A stretch of DNA of 64,000 bases from Anniella stebbinsi (Eukaryota > Chordata > Lepidosauria > Squamata > Anniellidae): the NCBI GenBank assembly GCA_029215795.1, contig JARDYH010000001.1:120343033-120407032 (forward strand), in the 5' to 3' direction. The position numbers and the translations under genes were made by a program. This document shows, piece by piece, positions 22,598 through 34,500 of this stretch (position 1 is its first letter; each line of letters begins with the position of its first letter). The notes under the pieces were generated by a model, which was given only the letters and a program-made list of their open reading frames with translations, was not told the origin of the DNA and searched no databases.

Positions 22598-25500
22598 CTG
22601 CAAAACAGGAAAACAGGTTTAGAATAACTTAAAAGCTGCATTTAAAAACACTACAGTGAAAAAAAGGTCACTACAGATTTAATGCATAGTATAAAGTTAT
22701 CTTAATGCTTGCTCTGTTTACAATAAAAAAATGAATATTTCAAAATTGGTATCTAATATTTGCATAAATAGAATAAGAATACTACAGTAATTGTTTCTTT
22801 ACATCTTGGGATTTCTACCATCATTTATACTAATTTAATTCTCTGAATGCTGGCCCTTATGTAGCCAAAATGGCTCTATCTACACACAAGAAGGGATGTA
22901 TCAGCAAGCTTGGAAAACACAAAGATATGCAAAAGTATTAAAATAGTTAGAAAAATCCCTCAGAAATCCTCCACTCCTCCAAAAGAGCCCAATGAGGACT
23001 GTGCATGCTCAGTGAAGACAGAATCTGACTGACGGGAGAACATGAGAAGTGGAAAACCAAGGGGGTAGATGGAATAGAGTATTCTGAAAGCGGGCATAGC
23101 TTAACAGGAGCACTCCATACTGCAATATTTTGTTACAGGTCCTGTTTGTGATGCTTAATACTCTACTTGGAAACAGAATCTTATGAAGAACAGCAGTGAG
23201 AATGGAGAAAAGTATTCAGGGAAAAGTTGCAAATATTAACTAGCTATTAGATTTTGCTTCAAAGTTTTCTTCACACAGAATAGAGATGACTTAAGTATCT
23301 GAAGTTTTCTTTCCCTATTCATGGTGTTTGGATGATCACAGGGATAAAAGAAGCCATCGTGGCTTCTCCCCCTCACTCCCATGATGCAACATGGGTTGTT
23401 GTGTCATCTGAACCTGACGTGCAGCGGACTTGACTCTGTACCTACCCTACAACCCCTACTTCAAGTCGTGGATTGTAGAGTAAGAAGCCAACCCCACTGT
23501 GCTGAGTGCTGGGTTCAGATGACACAGCAATCCATGCTGCCTTGTGGGTATTTATGCAAATGAAAGATACACATGCCGGGAGAAGCCATGACCCCTGTGA
23601 TCATCCGAACCCTACCAATGTCTTTCTTTAAAAAATCCACTGCCTTACTTTCCACATTTCATTCTTCAAAACCTGAAGGAGAAAGTACTTGTTCATGATG
23701 TATACACCCTATTAAGGTTGTTTTCACTGCTCAGTCTGAAGGTAAATATCATGGGCTACTATCAAAGTACCTCCTCTCACTTTGTAGACTGGGCTCTACT
23801 CTAAAACCTTAATTTATTTTATGTTTCCTGCCATCTGTGCTATATTAAGTCAAAGTGACTTATATTTTAAGTGAATCTAAAGTATATTAGAAGAACTGAT
23901 AGATCTATCTTTTATTGATACTATTTCGACATTGTTTCAAACCAACTTACCGCCAGTGTTTCTCAACTCTTCGACTAAGGGCAATTTTTTCTCCTACTTC
24001 AGTGCACACAGGATTAGTTAGCACTATTTTGCCCAGATCAGCTTTCACTGCACTGACCCGTCCCCCAGTAGACAGTGATCCTATGTTTACCATTAGGACT
24101 TCGTTTTTGGATAGTTTTTGCACCTGAAATAAGTGATAAACGATCTCAAAGTTAGATACAACTTTTATCATTTAAGGTATACACAAGCATCACTTTCAAA
24201 TGCCAAAGATAAAAAGGAACTGCAATTTCCCCCACCAGTTGCACACAGAAAGTGCCTAACCTTTGCAGCTTTCTTGTCTCCTTCAGTGCGGACACCTAGT
24301 AGTCGTCTCAACAAGAAGTAGGAAATTTCAAGTTCTGTGAATATTTCAGGTAGTGCCCCAACTGCACCAAGAACTTGACCCACCATTCGATCAGCTCGGC
24401 ACAAAGTTGGATCAATCTTAGTACCAACACCTAACGACAAAAAGCTTCTGAGTATATTTGTAACATGCAACACATTCTAATGCATCAGATTACATTTAAG
24501 TTACTGAAATTAAGACAGAATTGGCCCTGTTTGCATGTAACGGCGGCAAATCGTGGGTTAACCACATTTGCTGAATTATGTGCGGTTTCTGCTTTGCATA
24601 ATGAACCTCTGATTGGACTGATGGGAGGTTGTTATGTGATGTCTGAATTCAGACACAATGGCTCAATTCGGACGACACGTTAACCAACGGGTGCTAAGTT
24701 AAACAACTGTCAGTGGGTTAACCCAACGTGTCGTCCGAATTCAGCCACACCACGGTTAACCAACCCACAGTTGTTTAAATCGCGGTTTTAAACAACTGAG
24801 TTAAACAACTCACTTGCGAGTTGTTTAAAAGTTAGTCAATTGACTAACGTGTTGTCCGAATTCAGTCACGTGAGGTGCGTGGGTTAAACAACCGAAGTGA
24901 GTACGTTAACAGAAAATACCATAGAGGAGAGCACCAAGAGAAGCAGAAAGCGGACGGGAGCTCAGGCACGGATGAAACAGAGCGCTCGTTTCGCCGCCAT
25001 AGCAACCAGGACGCCCGCCTCCCCCACCAGGCAGCCGGCATGGAGCTTGAAAAGGAGCCAGCTCCTACAAGCATGCAGGGTGCCCAGGCAGCTACCCAAA
25101 CGGACAGGGAAGCGCACCAGAACGGAGCCAAGGCCAGGGGGGAAGGGGGAGATGGAGGAAGCAATAACCCCAGGCACCCAGGAACAAGGGGCAGCACCCC
25201 CACACCAACAGGGAGGACGGCACCCCATCCAGTGGTGACCCCCACCGCTACGCCACCCCCATCCTCGCATCACCCAGAAGGACGAGGGCAGGGGAAGCAG
25301 CATCCAGATAGCTCCCCCCCCCCATTCGCCCAACACGGCCGGACAGCGAGCGTAGGCAGATCCTATCCCCAAGATGCTAGAAATGCCTATGCAAGTGGTG
25401 CCCATGGGCGACAGCCAGCCACCTGCGGATGTTGTGAAAAACGAACAAAGGCATGCATAACAATCCCAAGGACACGAAGAGGCCCCGGCCACCACGGACA

Positions 25501-28500
25501 ACAACGCCTACGCACAGGGCACATTCGCAGCAGGCACTAGAGCCCACCAGCACCCACCGACACACATCCACACGAGACAGGGAAAGGCAGGCCAAGGCAC
25601 CCACCACCCTCACCACTGAACCACACACCCATTGGCAACATGGAGCCAGAGGGAGAGGGGCCAAGGGACGAACCGGCCGAGGACACCGGCTCACAATCCC
25701 CTGAAGAGGGGAGCAGCCAGGACCCCCAGGAAAGACGCAGAGCGATGCGCTGGTCCGAGGAGGAGATCGCCACTTCATTGAGCTCTGGGGGAGCCCGGAA
25801 GCCAGGAGGATCATGGCCACTGCCAGGCACAATAAGCTTTACCCATGGCTAGCCGAGAAAATGCAGGAACAGGGATACGACTGCAATAGAAAGCAATGCA
25901 AGGACAAGCTACACGGACTCAAGAGGAAGTTTAAGGAGGTCGTCACTCACAATAAAAGAACAGGTGCCCAGCCATGCACCATGCCCTTCTATGACGAACT
26001 GTCATGCCTGCTGTTGGAGCATCACGACGTCGTCCCGGGGCACACGGCAGGCAGCGGGGTTGCCACCAACGAGCCTCCGCGCACGCGTCAAAGAGCACGG
26101 CTGGACCAAGGAGCGCAACGGGAAGAGGGCCCCACAGCACAGAAACGAGCCCCCGGCAAGGCCAGTCGACCCACGGCCAACACCCCCCGCCATGGCCCCC
26201 CCCAAACCATCATCCGCTCCTCCTGCCAAGAAAGTCGCAAGGGCAGCATCCGCTCCCCCCGCCAAGGCAGCCCCGAAAACATCATCCACTCCTCCTGCCA
26301 AGAAAGTCGCGAGGGCAGCATCCACTCCCCCACCAAGGCAGCCCTGAAACCATAATCCGCTCCTCCTGCCAAGAAAGTCACGAGGGCAGCATCCGCTCCC
26401 CCTGCCAAGGCAGCCCCGAAACCATCATCCACTCCTCCTGCCAAGAAAGTCGCGAGGGCAGCATCCGCACCCCCTGCTAAGAAAGCTGCAAGGGCATCAG
26501 CTGAAGCATGGCCGGCCAAGGCGAAGCTGATGAGCCGGCCCGCAGCATCCCAAAGTCCATCGGTGCTTGCGAGGCCGCCACCTGTGCCGCCCAGGACAGC
26601 CACCGCCTCAAGGAGCATCACCCCCACGCCAGCCTCCTCCAGCAGCAGCAGCAGTCCCACGGCCTTCCTACACCTCATCTGTGCAGACATGCAGGTAGAG
26701 GACCCTGCACCTGCCCCCCTGGTGCCAGAGACCCAGCAGGAAGAGGAAGAGCCAGGGCCATCCCGTACGCGGGACACTCTCACGAAGGGGAGCGTGGCTG
26801 CCACCGTAGGGCGAGTGACACGGCCAGTTCCAGCACCACGCACATGGCTAGGGTCCTCGAAACACGCAACTATGGTGCAGGGAATACTGCATGGGATCCT
26901 GGATGTCATGACGGAGACGGGGCCTGTCTCCCAGAAGGAACAGGATGAAATGGAGCTGCTCGTGGAACAACAGGTGGGCAACGTGCTCGAGCCTGAACTG
27001 TCGCCGTTCCAGGAAGAGCTGCTGCATATTGACACGCAGGCCTCCGACGACACGTAAGTGGAGATGGAGGCGATGGAGGCGGAGACGCCGTCAGAAGTGG
27101 AGCTCGAGGCCGGGGAGGCCGTGCTGGAGCGGGAGATCGAGGGGTCCCCACAGCCGGAGGACGAGCCGATGGAGGGAGGGGCCCCCCTAGAGGAGGAGCT
27201 GCCGCCACCTCACGTAGGCGAGCACGGTAAGGTCAAGGTCGAAGAAGCCCATCCCCTGACCAACGCGCAGAGGTGTGTGCGTATGCACAACAGGCGCAGG
27301 GCAGACCGGCTGCAGGTAGCAAGGGAGTTGGTTTCTGTCACGGAGACAACTGGGGAGTGCATCCACGACCTGTTCACATGCATGGCGGCCGAGGAGAAGG
27401 CCAGGCGCACCAAGGAGCACGTTCTCACCGTGTGGGCCACGCACACAGCTGCACAAGCTGTGGAGGAGTACACCCAAGCCACACGGGAGGCCGGGAGGGA
27501 TGTGCGTATAGGTCTGGAGCGCCATGTCACCAGCATGACCGAGGCCATGGCTGCCACCGATGCCATCATCGACCGAGACATGCGGGAGCGCACAGCAGCC
27601 ATCGACAGCCAAACAGAGGTGCTCAGGGAGCTCGCCCAATCCTTCCGTGGAGCCTACCATGGGCCACCGCAGCCTGCGCCCTACATGAGGCCGTACAGAT
27701 ACATGGCGCCGCCGCAGCATCAACAGCAGTACATGCCCCCACCGATGGCCACACCATATCGGACCCCACGGTCGGCGGCGTCAGCAGCAGGTGCTTCAGG
27801 GAAGGCAGGGGGGGCGGCCGGAGGGCAAGTGCACCGGAGCATAGGCGGCCGCCCAAAGAGGGGCCGCACCATCCCACCAGACACCGACGAAGAGGGAGAG
27901 GAGGAGGGGGGCAAGGAGCCAGAGGGGGAGGAGGAGGAGGGGGTGGAAAGGGCCACCCAAGACGACATGGCCTAGGGCGAGGTCGTCCTACGCGCCCCTA
28001 GACCCAGCCCCCATAGAACCATAGGGACGTGCAGTTGTATACTCTCCCACACCCCTATACACGATAGGACCCCGTTAGATACGCGACCCTCTGGCCGCCG
28101 CCTCCCTCAGGCTGGTCTAGACGCTCAAGGCTATGTCCATCAGCATCCCAATGCAACAATGTTGCACGCGCTGGATGCCTCTCGTCCCCGGCCCTATCTC
28201 CCCTCATTGCAGCCAGAACCAGGAGTGATGGCAACACCCTACAGGTCCGACGGCCACCAAGCAGGGCGCATTGTCCGACGCCGAAGGGCCCTTCGGCACG
28301 GAGGTTGGTAACTGGGCTTGCGGGTGGTATGCATTGGTGTTAGTGTGGCCTCCGTGTCACTGATGGCTCTCCCCCTCCTCTCCCCCCTTCTGTTCTCGCC
28401 TCCCAGGGAAACTGCGCTCCCTCCGCCGTGCCATCTGTAGAAGGCGGAGGGCCCAAAAGGCACGCAGTCTCCACGCTCTGGAGGTGGCCCTGGGAGAAAT

Positions 28501-31500
28501 AATACTACGCATTCTACATCTGGAACGAAGCGTCCGGCGCCATCGCTGTCCGAACCACGGCCAGCCGTAGGGTATTTTGGCAGCTTGGAGGCTCGCGCCC
28601 ATCCTCCCTAGTTGCAGCGTAGTAATGGGCCGCTCTGCTGATTCCCCATCACGCGCCCCACTCCGGCCGCTTCCTGTCACTCCCATCAGCCTTGCAGGTG
28701 CGCTATAGCCTAAACAAATCCTCCTGCCCTCCCATTCCCACGCTAACGATGTGGACGGCCCCATGCTCCACCTCAGGCCCCACCTCTCTCCACCCTCCTG
28801 CTCCGCCTCGCCCACCGCTCCTCCCGTCCTGGCCGCCCCCTCTCCGGCCCGCCCGGCATTTGCAAGAATGTCCCAGAGAGAGCTCGCGACGGCCTGCTTG
28901 CAGGGGGCAATCCAGGCAGCCACGCAAAACCACAGCAATGATGACGAGGAGGAACTATTCCGTGCCCACCTACGCCGGCTAGGTGGGGCCATGCCCGCGA
29001 AGCCAGTGTTCAGGGCAGAGACCTTCCGCTGGCCGCTCGGGGCGACGGAGGCTGGGCCTTGTCTCCGGGCCACCGTCCTGCCACTGGTTCATCCCCGTGC
29101 TGCCTCCACATTGCTGGTGGGGACGTTGGCCGAAGGAGCCCTACACCGCGCCCCTCCCCTCTCGACGTCGGCCGAGCTTCTTGCCGAGCGTGAACGCGTG
29201 CGCCGCTGGGTGCTCCCCCAGACGGACGCCATGTGGAGTGAGATGCAGGACTTGCAGGATTGGGACAACAAGCGCTTCCATGGGAGCTTCCGCATGTCTC
29301 GCGCGACATTCAACTTGTTGATGGCCGAGGTGACCCCTGTCCTACAGCGGGAGTGTACAAATATGCGCCGCTGTATTCCAGTCTCCCGTTGGCTCGGCCT
29401 CACACTGTACAAGCTGGCGTTCAACACGGGCTACTTGCCCGTTGACCATCTTCGGGGTGGGCGTGTCTACCACGTGCGAGATCTTCCATGAGACGGTGAG
29501 CGTGCTGAACGAGCTGTACCTGGCCGACATCATTCGGGTGGGGGACGAGAAGAACATGTGTGGCTTCCGTGCCCTGGACTTCCCACGGGCGGTGGGGGCG
29601 ATGGACTCGACCCACATGCGCATCCTGGCCCCACCCTCCCGTGGCGAGGAGTACTTCAACCGCAAGCATTTCTACAGCATGGTTGTGGATGCTAAGGGCC
29701 GCTTCCTGGACATGTATGCGGGCGTGTCTGGGCGTAGCCACGACACAGCTGTCTTCCGGAACTCCCCCCTGGCTGCCAAGCTGACATCGGGGCACTTCCT
29801 GAAGTCTGGCCCCGCTTCCATGTGTGGCCGTGAGGTGGGTCCGCTCCTCCTAGCCGACCACGCGTTCGCCCTGCAGCCATGGCTGATGGCCCCGTACCGC
29901 TACCCGCGCACCAACGTGCAGCATAAATACAACTACTACCATTGCTGTGCCCGCCTGCCCGTGGAGCGTGCCTTTGGGCGTCTGAAGGAGCGCTGGCGCT
30001 CCCTGTTCAGCTTGTTGGACTTGCAGGCCGACACCATTCCGGATGTGATGGTGTGCTGCTGCATCCTGCACAACATCTGCGAGTCCCGTGGGGACGTGTT
30101 ACTGGCCGAGCACCCCGACCTCCCTCGGGAGGGCGAGGACGCCGACGCCATCCCTGTGGATGAGCGTGACATCGAGCCTTTGGCAGGGCCGGAGAATCCC
30201 GTTGGGGAGCGTCGCGCCCATGCGGAGGCATCCTGGGTGCATGAGAGCATCAGTGCCTGGATCTGGCTGCGCTACCCTGACCCCGTGTGAGCGTCGCCTG
30301 TGTACTCCCATCTGTGGACTGCCATCTCTCCCTGGCATGTCGCCCCTCTCCGCCTCGTCCCCTTGGCACGTTCCGTGCATGGCTCCCTGGGTGTGTGGCC
30401 TCGGCCGTCTGCTCTTCACCGCTGTGCCTTCCAGCCTCCTCCTCCTCCCGTCCCGGAGGCACCTATCCTTTCTGTGGGCTCAGCCCTGGCATACTGGTGC
30501 CCATGTGCCTTCCTGCCCATGTCTGCTTTCCCTGCTGAATAAAGTTTTCCAAACCACCCCGCTCTTGCCTTCTTTCCCGTGTGTGCGGACAATGCTCTGG
30601 GGGGGGGGGGGGCTGGGGGCCGTGAGTCTTCCTGGCGACTGCCGGGTCCCCCGTGTGGGGAAGGTGGTGGGAGGCTCCCTGGGGCGTCAGTGCCATCGTT
30701 GGAATTGCTCTGCTGGACGCGGGTGTTGTATTGGTGCTGCCTTTGCTCCTGGCAGACTCTTTGCCCGAAGCTGCTGGGTTCCGCCCGGTGACTGCGGCAG
30801 CCAATGGGGTTTGGGAGGTGTGTCCTGCATCATCCAAGATGGTGGCGCCCATGGTTTTTGGCCGCATTGCTTGCTGGGATACCTGCTGGAGGACTGCCGG
30901 AGTTCGGTAAGCGGGGAACATGGCGGCCGGGCTGCTGGTCAAAACCGAGTGCGCTTTTAACCACCAGGGTGGTTAACTTAACTTTGCATCCCCTGCTGTA
31001 GCGTGTCGTCCGAATTGAGGCCGCCTTTTTAGAACACCCTCAGTGGGTTAAGTCCTCTCAGTTGATTAATGTGTCGTCCGAATTGAGCCAATAAGTTAAT
31101 CATGCATTAAACAATCCACAGTTAACCTAACGATTAGTTGTTAGGTCAACTGTGGGTTGTTTAACCCACAATTAACCTATAGCGTCTGGACTTGGACATC
31201 ATATAACAACCTTGGTCAGCCCTATCGAAGGATGTATATGCAAAATGGCAGTGGCAAATCATTAACTGGACCATGGTGTCTGGGTTCGCATGGCACAACT
31301 CAACCTCTGCCTGAGCCAATTGAAGGTTTATTATGTAAAGAGAAAGCAGCAGGCGCTGCAGCAAATTATGAGTTAACTAAGCTACAATTGGCTGCTGTTA
31401 CATGTGAACCAGATCAATTGAGTGACTTAAGAACTGAAGTAATTCACTTATTCCTTTGGAGCTTGCAAGAACTATGGAACTCTGATTCTCCCAAATTTTG

Positions 31501-34500
31501 CCATGCTGATTTAGCCACTTATGTTCTTAACTCTTAATTTTAGGTTTCTTTGGTGCCAGATTTATTCTTTTATACTATTTGCACTGTTTTGTAAGGATGT
31601 GATATTGTATGTATGCCATCAAATCTGCTGAATTCCATATGATTTCAGGGATGACTATTGCAGAAAAGCCAGCCTCCTCAAATCACCTACAGAGCTAATA
31701 AAAATGTGTAGGTGTAGTTTTCTCCCACTTCAGCCAAGAGGCAGAGCCATTAAGTAGATGGTCAGAAACCAAACCTAACACCGGCTTTCCTCTTCTCTTT
31801 ACAATTCTTAACACTTCTGCTGCATGAGGTTCATTATGTTCTATAGTTCTTGGGAGTAATCCTGGAAAAAATCCCTCTTATTGAGAAAGTTGTTGGAAAT
31901 GTATGCTCGCTCTTATTTCTGCAGCCTCCTAAATCTCTTGAATAGGCAGGAAGGGTATTAATGTGAAACAGTAACATACCAATAAGGCCTCCTGGTACAG
32001 CATACTGCAGATCATTGTGCTCTGCAAAGAGTGATACAATTTTGGAGAAGATGGGCTTGCACATAAGTTTTCCTTCGCTGTCCTTTGAGACAATGCCAGG
32101 TCTCACCTCAAGCTCCTGGCCTACCTATTAACAGAGGGTAAATGAAAGTACATTATATAACACAATATAACACAATGCCCATTTCTAAACAGTGTGACAC
32201 TAATTGGTGGCACAAAATATTAAGTGATATTAATTTATAATTTATAGTGTAGAACTAAAATACATTCTATAATAGAATCATTGACATTGGTGAACTGCTA
32301 GACTAAGGGTTGCTTCATACTTACTAAGGGATAGACTTTACTTGTAATGCCATGAAATTAATCTTATGTCAACCTGACATATTTATGTTTTAAGAGAAAG
32401 ATGTGTTTTTACATGGCTATTTTTTAAAATTTCTGCCACAAAAATTCAGTTGTGGGTGTGCTTGTATTGTATACCCACAGGTAACTATTACTTTGCCTTT
32501 ATTTGTATTTAGCCCTAGTAGCAGTCTTTTTTAAAAAATAAGATTTGATCATACATTTGTAAAATTGGAAGTAATTTCCACTTAAGGTAACAGTTGGTGA
32601 GAAGTACTCTATTTTGATGAAAATGTCCACCCTTATTTATATTTTATTTTTTTTTAAAAAACCAGCATTAAGCAATAGAAACTGAAATCATAAGCCTGGA
32701 TCCAAAGAATCTTACAAGTAGTTTCAGTAGCCTAAAGGAGGTTTGGACTCCTTTTTATCAAACACAACGAATTCCATTCGAAACAAAGGGGAGTATTGTA
32801 GCATTGTTCCAAGAAAAAAAGCCACAAATTTCAGTTATATCCAAATCCTTGGAAAATTATATTTGTTCCCTCCCTGGGTGTAAATATGACACTATGGGCT
32901 AGTGCTATAAATGCAGATGCTGTGCTTTTCTTTACTATAATCAGTAATGACTTGGGAGACAGCAATGGAAAGGAACAGACATTACCTTTAATACACCTTT
33001 TAGAATACTACCACCAGCTACACCTCCCTTCAGGTCATCAACTTCACATCCAGGCTTGTTGACATCAAAAGACCTAATAACTGAGAAGGACACACTTGAT
33101 TAGGTACACACTTGATTAGGTTCACTCATATGTTAAGTTCAACTGATGCAATAAATGTGTATAAGTATTTTTCTCCAGCAACATTTTCTTGTTGACCAAA
33201 CTACATTCAGTGTTGTACCCATGTGACTGTGCTAAGCACACACAAAATGCAAGCTCTCGTTTTTCCAAATCGTCACCATTCAGACTGAAACACATTTAAG
33301 AACTTACTTCAAAGGGCCATCAACATCAAGTAACATCAATATCCACACACACCTGAAAAATGGAAATCTCATGAAGTACTTCAAGCAAAGCACGGATTTT
33401 ATTACTGAATTAGATATTTCAACAACTAAATAGACTAGTCATTTTTTTTCAAAGACATGACAAATTGGAGAAATTTGTTTGAATAGAGAAGTGAAACTTT
33501 TACAGTAAAAAACAGGATTAAACATTGGCTTAGGTCCAAAGCAGGCTTATGCAAGCACTTCTGCTTGTGTATGGCAGCCCTGCTGAATTCCTCCGATTGC
33601 CTCATTGTGCTGCAGTCCCATCCCATGCTGTTCTAGAGGGCCCATCAACCGTGAGGAATAGCTTTTGGGGGCACAGGAAGCTGTAATGGGAGGCAGGAGA
33701 TAGGAAAGCCCTGCCACACAAGCAGAGTTTCATGTAATTTGCATAGGGCTGGTTGGATCCAAAGGTTCTTTTCTGAGGAAGGAAGGGAATATTTGGATCC
33801 AATCCGTCAAAACTACAATGCAGATGGAAAATCTTTACTTGTTCTTACAAGTATCTGCCTAGATTTTTTAGGACAGAAATAACTGTTTCACATCATTACT
33901 AATGGTTGATAGACCCATACTGCATGATGCAAGTGTGACTCATCACAAAGGCTCAAAAACAGACATTCAGGTGACAAAAGGAGATACAGGAACACAGTTC
34001 CTTTCAGGCAGACCACCCTCTTATGAACATATGCCTAATAAGAGAAACAGAGTAACTGAAGTAAGGATCCAAAGAACCAATAGAACTATTTCTGGGAGCC
34101 CCAAAGGGATTAAAGTTGAGGGTAGCTGCAAAAGGAGTTTGTGTTATGGTATAGGGGCCCACTCTTCAAGGGGAAAGGGAAGTAAAATTGCACTGAGTTA
34201 GCACTTCCCCTGCCTGAGCCAAACTGTTCCCTGATTTGTGACTTTACAGATAACGGAACTTCACTTGTAACCTCCTATAAGGCTGCAATCCCAAACTCAC
34301 TGAAGATTGTCCCATTCAAACCAGAAGGATTTACTTCCCAATATATACACTTAGGATCATACTGTTAAGCATGGTGTATGCAGATACAAAAGCAAAGTCA
34401 TAATGTTATGAAGTAATTAACCAGTAAGATCTATTATAAAAGCACACACTATTTTTAATATGAAAGATATACATCATAAATGTCTCCTACAGAATCCTAT

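Larger units (their letters stand above)
24660..31089 (+). mobile_element. Harbinger (PIF) DNA transposon, 6,430 bp
   Basis: Both ends start GGCTCAATTCGGACGACAC, 19 bp identical in inverted orientation, and similarity continues for about 10 bp more. Flanks are AAT at 24657-24659 and 31090-31092, a 3-bp target duplication as expected for PIF/Harbinger. Inside, on the plus strand, are a SANT/Myb-like gene (25640-27975) and a DDE transposase (28751-30290), the two-gene plan of the superfamily. The element is strongly GC-rich against AT-rich host intron. It lies antisense in EIF2S3 intron 9 and makes up about 85% of that intron. Each gene carries only a few lesions, so insertion looks fairly recent. 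Confidence 0.93.
24627..31212. mobile_element. older MITE split by the Harbinger insertion
   Basis: Outside the Harbinger termini lie matching inverted sequences: GGTTGTTATGTGATGTCTGA on the left (from 24627) and CATCATATAACAACC on the right (to 31212), extending to 28-bp imperfect arms. If the Harbinger and one AAT are removed, about 153 bp remain as a small palindromic MITE. The right portion also contains 'gttaacctaacgattagttgttagg', a further local palindrome. I infer nested insertion. Confidence 0.6.

Noticed and set aside
24875..25540. 221-codon ORF upstream of the Myb-like gene as a third transposon gene
   Set aside because: Low-complexity Pro/Gly/Arg/Thr with no domain; more likely 5' leader. 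I cannot exclude it fully.
27273..28001. 242-codon alternative frame inside the Harbinger Myb-like gene
   Set aside because: The frame from 27058 to 27975 has the sensible protein (helical, then Pro/Tyr-rich, then acidic); this one is rich in His, Gly and Cys as expected of an off-frame reading.
25640..31089. Endogenous retrovirus as the explanation of the GC-rich insert
   Set aside because: There are no long terminal repeats, primer-binding site or reverse transcriptase; TIRs, a 3-bp duplication and a DDE transposase identify Harbinger.
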